Program-made: the position numbers and the translations under genes | The notes under the pieces: model-generated | The model's database searches: none | What the model was told of the DNA's origin: nothing | Seen by the model: the letters and a program-made list of their open reading frames with translations, nothing else | Assembly: GCA_022702705.1 (NCBI GenBank) | Contig: CM040433.1 | Span: forward strand, 22,080,682 to 22,144,681 | DNA from: Papilionanthe hookeriana x Papilionanthe teres | Lineage: Eukaryota; Streptophyta; Magnoliopsida; Asparagales; Orchidaceae | Direction: 5' to 3' | DNA length: 64,000 nt | Shown: positions 57,478 through 64,000 of the stretch, in pieces | How the letters are laid out: every line of letters starts with the position of its first letter | Numbering within the stretch: the stretch's first letter is position 1

Positions 57478-58089
57478 TGGATTAGTCGAAGTTTCTAATC
57501 GAGAGATTAAGCGTATTTTAGAAAAGTCTCGTAAACCCTAATAGATTGGATCGGTCTATAAGACTAGACTAATCGCATTATGGGCATACAGGACTGCTTA
57601 TAAAACTCCGATTGGAATGACTCCTTACGGGCTTATATTTGGAAAAACATTCCACTTACCAGTTGAATTAGAACATACAGCATATTGGGCAATTAAAGAA
57701 TTTAATTATAATATGAAAGAAGCTGGTGAGAAGAGATTGTTGCAATTAAATGAATTAGAAGAATTAAGGAATGAATCATATGATAATGATAGGATTTATA
57801 AAGAAAGGATGAAATTATGGCATGATCGAAGATTAATCGGAGAAATTTTGAACCAGGACAAGAAGTTTTGCTATATAATACTAGATTGAAATTATTTCCT
57901 GGGAAATTGAAATCTTGATGGTTAGGACCTTTCACTATAACTCAAATATTTTCATATGGAACTATAGAAATTAAAGATCCAAAAATAGGACATTGATTTA
58001 AGGAAAACGGACATAGATTAAAACCATATTTCAAAGGTAGAAGACCAAATTTTAAAGAGGTTTTAATGCTTAGTCGACCTGATTACTAA
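57478..58089 (+). pseudogene. pol: Integrase C-terminal part (element B), end of pol
   Basis: The first part is scrambled (57478-57590). The open segment 57617-57889 carries MTPYGLIFGKTFHLPVELEH, the usual 'TP(F/Y)xLVYGK' helix, then AYWAIKEFNYNMKEAGEKRL and MKLWHDRRL. After a further shift near 57880 the terminal module reads NTRLKLFPGKLKS, a stop, then WLGPFTITQIFSYGTIEIKD and a final stop near 58089. Confidence 0.85.
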
Positions 58090-58609
58090 CTAAAATTAGG
58101 TCTGGCTGACGACGTTAAACCAAGCGCTTTATGGGAGGCAACCCATATTAGTCTTTTATTTTAATTATATATAAATTAGTGAGTTTGTACTATTAAAACA
58201 AATCTTACTACTCAATTTTTTAATTAGAATCATCACAAATTCAAACCTATATGATAAGATCAGAAAATATTCAGAACAGAGTGAAATTAGGCAATTTTAC
58301 GAAATCTCGCTGACAGTGAGGTCGATTCTCGCTGACAGCGAGATCGGCGCCTAATTACATTTTAGTTTATTAACGAGCTCACCGACGGCGAGAAACTGCC
58401 CGCCGACAGCGAAATCGCGTGCCATATTTTAAATCAGTTTTATAACTAGCTCGCCGACGGCGAAGCAGTTGAAAAATTGGTTTCTTAAGTTTTTTTTGTG
58501 CGGTTTTGGACGGTTCTAAAGCCATTTCTTTATAGAAAACCATCCCAAATTCATTTTTACACTATTTTCTTCCCAAGAAACGACTAGAGACCATTCCTTT
58601 CAATCCGAA
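58090..58609 (+). other. Post-pol intergenic leader before ORF3-1 (element B)
   Basis: No gene. It starts with GACGTTAAACCAAGCGCTTT and GGGAGGCAACCCAT (58113-58147), a motif I recall as common just after pol in Athila elements. It contains the second dyad 15-mer cluster (58306-58464) and then an AT-rich leader up to the ORF3-1 ATG. Confidence 0.6.
58306..58464. repeat. Dyad 15-mer cluster 2 (before ORF3-1)
   Basis: Five units: 58306-58320 CTCGCTGACAGTGAG, 58328-58342 CTCGCTGACAGCGAG, 58378-58392 CTCACCGACGGCGAG, 58399-58413 CCCGCCGACAGCGAA, 58450-58464 CTCGCCGACGGCGAA. Each is a near-palindrome centred on GAC. Two of the units carry the paired change CCGACGG to CTGACAG, which keeps the symmetry. 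Confidence 0.85.
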
Positions 58610-59770
58610 ATGGCCACCAAACTCTTAGAAACCACAAAAATTGGAGTTTTCAATCGAAGAAAATTCGTCAGTTCGGAGACGCGTCATATTTTCAACAAGG
58701 TTTTGATGAAGAAGTGACTTATTAAAGAAAGGGGTTTTGTCAATAGAGGAGTAGAGAATTCCACCACAAAAATTGAAGAAATGATCGCGCAGCGGCATTG
58801 GGAGGTATTTTGCTATACGAAATCCGCTGTAGTTATTCCTGTAGTTAAAGAGTTTTACTCTAATCTACATGCGATCAACAATGGAAGTGTCTACGTTAGA
58901 GGAAGATGGGTAACATTTACTCCTTCAAGGGTAAATGAATTATTTTCTATAGAAAATACCCTTGTCTGTCATTATTCAAACTTTGTTCCTTCAAGATACT
59001 ATATGAACGAGATTTATAGATACCTGACCGACGAACCTGATGATTGGGAGTTGCGTGAAGATGGGTATGTCAGTTTCTTTGCATCACTTCTTAAGCCTGT
59101 CTCGAAGCATTGGCATTTCTTTATCTCATCAAAATTATTACCCACTATGAGGGTAAATAAGGTTTCAAAGGAATACGCTATATTAAATTACTGTATTCAA
59201 ATTGGACTACCTATCGATGTTGGATCAATTATAGTAAAGTCTGCATTGGGATTGATTGTGCATGGGTCAGTTCATGGACTTGGACATCCATCGACTATAT
59301 TTGCTTTATGCAGTCAGTCCCAAGTCTCTTATGAGGCTTGGGAAAATGTACTTTTGCCATGGAAACCACTCAATCCTACGGATATGTTTCCAACTTTAGA
59401 TAACAATGATGAGATTACCATTATTTCTGATAGAGCATCACAGAACAATCCTTTATCAAGGCTCCTTACTGATAAAACAAATTTCATTCTAAAAAAGATT
59501 AAAGGATTGGAGAAAGAGTTGTAGAATGTGATGAATTCCATAGATAACATCTCTGATATGTTTGATCACATTGACTGGAGGATGAAGGAGCACTTTGATC
59601 ATACTGGACATCTGGAGGCCAGTTTTATTCATTTACTGAGATAGAAAGGGTGGACTGATGAAGAATCTACTGAAAAATTCCCTTTTAGGCCTTTCTACAA
59701 TCTATTTGTGCACCTGTGTCACATCGTGAATATCAGAGAGGATGTCAGTTCAGACACTGAGGAGTATTAA
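58610..59770 (+). pseudogene. ORF3-1, 'putative plant transposon protein'-like, in the env position (element B)
   Basis: One reading frame of 387 codons from ATG 58610 to TAA 59770, with no frameshift but three premature stops: TGA 58715, TAG 59522 and a TAG near 59640. The central open part (58781-59524) reads RHWEVFCYTKSAVVIPVVKE and FYSNL, YVRGRWVTFTPSRVNELF, ILNYCIQIGLPIDVGSIIVK. This W-E-FC / VxEFY(S/A)NL / VRGxxVxF pattern is what I recognise as the plant 'putative plant transposon protein' family, often found after pol in Athila-type elements. I see no signal peptide or membrane helix that would make it an envelope protein. The acidic C-terminus resembles 3-113. Function unknown. Confidence 0.75.
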
Positions 59771-60170
59771 AGATTTCTATCTTATATTATATTTGTGTGT
59801 ATATTTGTGTTGATTTAGATTTAGGTTTACTATGATTTGAACTTTGATTTGATTATCTCAGATTTGATGAAATTATATGTAATTGTTATGTCTCAGCATT
59901 TAGAGTATTGTGGTGTGGATTGCAATGCTGAGTAGTTATGAGAGTTTGAAGTATTGAAGTCTTAAGTGTTAGTGTTTAAAAATGTGAAGTTTGTAAGTCT
60001 CATGGATTTCATATATAAAGTTATATTGTTTGTGTTGTGTGAACTTTTTATGAGTATAAGTAGCTAATCTTCATACTAAATTATTAAATTAAGTGATCGG
60101 AAGATTGATTAAGGGCAAATCGAGGTTGAAAATGATTGTCGAATTTCAAAAATTTAAAATTTTGGGATCT

Positions 60171-60319
60171 TTCCGACGGCGAGAATAATCCCACCGACAG
60201 CGAGGGAAAACTCGCTGACAGTGAGAACGATCTCGCCGACGGTGAGATTTTCCCGAGAGTTTTAGCCTTGGTAAATAAATTAGCTTGCCGACGGCGAGAA
60301 AAATCTCGCCGACAGCGAG
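60171..60319. repeat. Dyad 15-mer cluster 3 (before ORF3-2)
   Basis: Six units, including 60190-60204 CCCACCGACAGCGAG, 60211-60225 CTCGCTGACAGTGAG, 60232-60246 CTCGCCGACGGTGAG, 60284-60298 CTTGCCGACGGCGAG and 60305-60319 CTCGCCGACAGCGAG. Neighbouring units are often separated by 5 or 6 bases, giving about two DNA turns between centres. Confidence 0.87.
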
Positions 60320-60468
60320 ATCCCGAAAAGTCCTATATTTGACCAGTCAACCGATACTATTCATCATCCCTTTCCTCAAAACTTCAAAAAAAACCGACCT
60401 AGGGCTTGTGAGATCTTGGATTTAGGGTGATTTCAACACTTTTTGACACCAGATTTCATCTTCCCTTG

Positions 60469-60671
60469 GTAAGAGCTTTACTCCTATGCAAAAATTTTTG
60501 ATTTTCACCATTGATTTCTTCTACATTGGGAAATTTTGAAAAAATTCGAAATGTGGAGAAAATACTTGGAAGAAATTCATGGAAATTGATTTAAATGAAT
60601 TTTAGATGATATAGGAAGCCTTCTTTGTAATATTTGGGAGTTTAGTTAAGATTTTTTTGCAAATTTCACAG
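60469..60671 (+). other. Candidate intron upstream of ORF3-2
   Basis: A donor-like CTTG|GTAAGAG at 60469 and an acceptor-like TTTTTTTGCAAATTTCACAG ending at 60671 bound 203 bp of AT-rich DNA. The ORF3-2 ATG starts 8 bp later. Splicing could place ORF3-2 behind a distant 5' leader, as reported for env-like ORFs of some plant retroelements. This is an inference from consensus only. Confidence 0.4.
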
Positions 60672-60678
60672 ATCGAAA

Positions 60679-61234
60679 ATGGCTCCACGACAAAAGCGAC
60701 GGTTGGATTACGACAAAACCCGATTTGTGAATGTGAAAGCACAATCAAGATATTTTCACAACATTCAATCAAGAAAATGCATTCAAGATTGAGTTTTTAA
60801 GAATCTAGGAGGAGAGGTAGAGCGAGTAATAAAGGAACGAGGATGGGAGAATTTTTGCTATGTTTCATACAAAGCAGCTGTGGAGGTAGTTAAGGAGTTC
60901 TATGCTAATTTGACTACAATTGATAATGCACCAATCAAGGTCCGAGGATTTTTGGTAGAATTTAAAGCTGCAAGGATAAACTCGTTTTATGAAGTTCGTT
61001 ATCTGCATCTTAGTGAGTACGAGACTTTTGCGATGATGGAAGGACCACTAGAAGAGGTTATAGACTTTCTAACTGATGGGAAAGGCGTCTGGAAGATCAA
61101 GCAGTGGGAAAGGGTAAATTTTCCTCTTTCTATGTTAAATGCAACTTCAAAAGCCATAGTGAGGTAACAAGAGATAGAGCAGTTCTGAATTTCTGTATTC
61201 AGAACCAAAAAATTATTAATGTGGGAAATGTTAT
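60679..61234 (+). pseudogene. ORF3-2, diverged paralogue of ORF3-1, cut by a TAT LTR
   Basis: ATG 60679 begins MAPRQKRRLDYDKTRF (basic N-terminus). A TGA interrupts the frame at 60790; the same frame then continues with RGWENFCYVSYKAAVEVVKE, FYANLTTIDNAPIKVRGFLV, and the open stretch to TAA 61165-61167. A frame change follows, with AVLNFCIQNQKIINVGNVI still recognisable, aligning with AILNYCIQIGLPIDVGSII of ORF3-1. The TAT LTR begins right there, at 61235. The two paralogues share the domain pattern but are clearly diverged, so this is not a recent duplication. Confidence 0.72.
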
Positions 61235-64000
61235 TGTCGGCATATTTTTAGGTTGTATTGTATTTTAAAAGGGGGTCGCCTAACAGAAGTTGTCGGCGAA
61301 TTTAATTTTAAATTTGATTTAAATATATATATAATTTAGAAAGTAGTATTTGACTTCGAAAATAATTTTAAATTTGAAAGTTTTAAGATATGAGATTAAA
61401 CCGATCTCACATCCCAAATAGTTTATATAAATGAGCACCGCACCACAAACCGTGTATCTATCCCTAAGGATAGACACACTGCTTGAGGGTGGGGCTCGAT
61501 CAAATAAACTAGAAGTTTTGTGACATCCGTTTGGTCCGCGAACCAATTTTATAAGCCGACAAATTCCCTCGCTTAATATGAAAGTATTAAACAGGGTTTA
61601 TATTACTCGGGTTCTTTAAAATTCCCTATAAGGGCAAGCCCCTATAGTTAATTACATCTTAAGTGACGGGAATCACCTAAGAAAACTCTCGATAATAACC
61701 AATAATTCTGCTCTCAAGAATTTCAAAGTTTAAGGTTTTCAAAGATTGAATTTTGGAATTCCAATAGGGAATGGATCAAATTTGGAACATTTTTTGTTTT
61801 GTGAATCCGAAGGAAGAAAGGTAGGAGAAATCACTGATTCGAAGTGAACTTCGGTAATTTCCCGACTATCCTATTGTTTGGCTTGAATTTAGGAAAGTCC
61901 TAATGTTTATTTAGTATTTCAATCTTGCCAATTTTAATTAATTAGGGCTTATATTTGTATGATAAAATCAAACAAATAGCTTAGAAGATGTGAGGGTTTA
62001 TTGTCGTATCGGACGACTACCTCGGAATCCTAAGACCGGTTAGGGCTTAATTTGCAATGCAAATGCCTAACGAAGAGGTTGAGGATTTATGTTGCACTAG
62101 GCAAGCTACCTCGAAGTCCTATGGCTTTGTTGTTTAATTCTAAGAAGGTTTTGCTGAAGTAGGTTCAAGTTTTGTTGATGACGATGGCCGTGCTGCCCAC
62201 CATGCTCCAAGCTCCTTGTTGTTGCGAGAGGTTTAGTTTTAGAAATTATAAATCGGGAGATGAGAAAAGTGTTTTGGTTTAGAGAAGTCTTAATTTCCAA
62301 GTGTTTTGTATTTTGATTAAAACAAATCTTAAAGTTGATTATAACGACACCGGTTAAGATCCCACTGGTTCCATCCTTCCGCATCATTATTTTTATCGGA
62401 TTCACTTAGTCCGGATGAATTTGCTAAACTCAACCGAATGAGTTCCACACTTTCATTTAGACCGTGGGAAATCCCGTTAGCAACACGTAGGTTACATCAT
62501 CCGAGGTATTCCCGATCATCCAACAGGACGTTTTAATTTAGTTGCAATTGTAGTTTTGTGTTCTGTTTGTGATTAAATTTTGAGTTGTTTTATATTTTGA
62601 AATGTTGTGGCGGTGAATTTTATCTTGCAATGACTTTTAACTTAGTTTTGGTTTCAGTTTTAGGGACTATCCTAAAGGTGTGGGTTTTCATGCAACGAGT
62701 TGTTTTATCATGCAAGAAAAGTAAAGTGCATCCGCAATAAAGTAAATTGCGAGGAAGTAAATTGCAAGAAAGTAAATTGCAATAAAATAAAAGCGTACCT
62801 GGAGGGTCTTCCCGTCATCCCAAGCTACACTTAGAACACAATTAGAATATTTAAGCAAGTTCCTAGGTAAAGCTAAGGGAAAGGTTATGGTTTTCTACCA
62901 AATTCCTAATCCTATAGCTAGTCATCTCCTATGACGTCTAGGTTCTTTGTGTTTTTGTTTGAGGACGATTTTCTTCATCAAAGAATAATTAAATCCAATT
63001 GTTCTTATAAATATCCTATCATATTGAGGAAGTGCTTAAGAAGAATCTTAAACATCTTTTCAATATTTTTAGGATTATTTTAAGTCCAAATGAATTTAAT
63101 CATATAAATGAATCAATCGTCCGAGGTTTTCAAGTTTTGTTAACTTGCCCAGTGAATTAAGACATTTGAATATCTTATGAGTGGAGTAGCACTTCATTTA
63201 ATGTTTCATTTAGGAGTTATAATAATCAAAGCTTTCAAGGGTAAATTAGTATTTAAATGATTTGATTTAAGTTAAAAAGTTGCTTTATATTTAATTTCTT
63301 TTATATCTTAAGTGACGTTATATTTAATTCAATTTAATTTAATTGAGTTTTAATTTAACTTAATTTAATTTGATTTGATTTGATGTTTAATTAATTTGAT
63401 TTGATTTAATTTAAATTAATTATTTAATTTAATTTAATTTAATTTAATTGTTTAATTTAATTTAATTTAATTATTTAATTTAATTTAATTTAATTTAATT
63501 TAATTTAATTTAATTGTTTAATTTAATTTAATTTAATTATTTAATTTAATTTAATTTAATTTAATTGTTTAATTTAATTTTAATTTAATTTAATTTAATT
63601 TAATTTAATTTAATTGTTTAATTTAATTTAATTTAATTTATAATTTTAATTGAGATTTTAAAAGAGTTTAATGATTTAATTAAGTCTTTTAATATTTTAA
63701 ATTTGAGTTATCATTTTAATTAAGAGTTAAATGTTAATGATATAATTAGTTTAGGGATTTTTTAAATTAAAGAATAAATCTCTTCCTACTAAATATCCCT
63801 TATTTTAATAATTCCAATTTTATTATTCTTCCAAATTTAATCTATTATTTAATTAAAGTTTAATTATTTTAAAATTTGTTTAATGAGTTTCTACCCTTTA
63901 ATTATTTAAATTTCAATCATCCAAATCAGATTAAGATCAAATGTTTTACTTGTTGATTTTTTTATTAAACCTAAAGTTTTAATTAAGAGTTGAAAGTTTA
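61235..64000 (-). repeat. TAT LTR (left part), continuing beyond the window
   Basis: Begins TGTCGGCATA like the other TAT LTRs and runs collinear with them up to the window end, including the (TTTAA)n tract (63325-63650). It is closest by eye to the solo LTR at 28233-35571 (shared TATATATATAATTT near the terminus and shared small variants). GTTAT at 61230-61234 is the predicted target duplication. Whether it is a solo LTR or the first LTR of a full element cannot be seen. Confidence 0.88.
63325..63650. repeat. (TTTAA)n pentamer tract in the right-edge TAT LTR
   Basis: Pentamer runs separated by TTGTTTAA and TTATTTAA spacers, the same spacer pattern (inverted) as in the solo LTR at 33060-33450. 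Confidence 0.85.

Larger units (their letters stand above)
59771..60678 (+). other. Leader between ORF3-1 and ORF3-2 (element B)
   Basis: AT-rich noncoding DNA with the third dyad cluster (60171-60319) and a candidate intron (60469-60671) just before the ORF3-2 ATG. The small frame 60136-60342 (LADSE/LADGE repeats) is only a translation of the dyad units and is not called a gene. Confidence 0.55.
43393..61234 (+). mobile_element. Athila-lineage Ty3/gypsy element B (right end not reached)
   Basis: 5' LTR (43393-52648, interrupted), PBS, gag-pol (52720-58089) and two ORF3 genes (58610-59770 and 60679 onward). The lineage is shown by the tRNA-Asp-like PBS, a gag with AAAGGSLMSK and EAWERFKELLRRCPH-type motifs, RT with FMDDF, and the long post-pol region with extra ORFs. 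A TAT LTR interrupts it from 61235 to the window end, so its own 3' LTR lies outside. CTAAT (43388-43392) is the predicted left target duplication. Confidence 0.85.

Noticed and set aside
58610..59770. ORF3-1 as an envelope glycoprotein
   Set aside because: No signal peptide or transmembrane helix is visible; the motifs fit the 'putative plant transposon protein' type instead.
60136..60342. 68-codon frame with repeated LADSE/LADGE
   Set aside because: It arises from translating the dyad 15-mer units. It has no link to ORF3-2 and no counterpart at the other clusters.

Overview
The window looks like a piece of a large, repeat-rich flowering-plant genome. I find no host gene in the 64 kb: essentially all of it is retrotransposon sequence nested in retrotransposon sequence, with one small MULE-type DNA element and two or three LINE fragments. 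The evidence for a plant is the presence of TAT-lineage and Athila-lineage Ty3/gypsy elements, plant-type primer-binding sites (tRNA-Arg-like and tRNA-Asp-like), DUF4283/zinc-knuckle LINE ORF1 fragments, and an ORF resembling the family called 'putative plant transposon protein'. The species cannot be named from this sequence alone.

Layout. (A) 1-998 and 27357-36867 are remnants of an old Athila-lineage element on the + strand: an ORF3 tail, 3' noncoding DNA, a polypurine tract, an LTR and a primer-binding site. (D) 999-27351 is a complete TAT-lineage element on the - strand. Its LTRs are about 7.5 kb each, the target duplication is CCTCA, and the PBS resembles tRNA-Arg. The internal order is ORF1, gag, protease, RT, RNase H, archaeal-type RNase H and integrase, followed by a 3' UTR carrying about 21 copies of an 83-bp tandem repeat. 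28233-35571 is a solo LTR of the same superfamily on the + strand (TSD ACACC), inserted in LTR A. 36868-40925 holds LINE fragments, two of them tail to tail around (AT)34. 40993-43392 is the LTR and 3' noncoding DNA of another Athila-like element, C (- strand). (B) From 43393 an Athila-like element on the + strand runs past the right edge of the readable internal region: LTR, two PBS-like sites, gag-pol (52720-58089) and two tandem ORF3 genes. B is interrupted by a solo TAT LTR (44676-52358, itself carrying a 243-bp MULE-like MITE) and by another TAT LTR from 61235 to the window end.

The five TAT LTR copies total about 32.9 kb, roughly half of the window. The deepest nest is four layers: C, then B, then the TAT solo LTR, then the MITE.

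All retroelement genes seen are broken. D is heavily decayed. B is much better preserved: RT and RNase H are open with their catalytic residues, but gag-pol is cut by a handful of stops and frameshifts. The first catalytic Asp of integrase reads Asn in both D and B. The most unusual signals are: a dyad-symmetric 15-mer (CTCGCCGACGGCGAG and variants that partly covary) clustered three times in element B, in the LTR and before each ORF3 copy; the tandem ORF3 pair with a possible leader intron; the MITE with internal G-quadruplex-type repeats and a 9-bp TSD; the 83-bp satellite-like array; and a 7.4-kb inverted repeat formed by two TAT LTRs only 881 bp apart.
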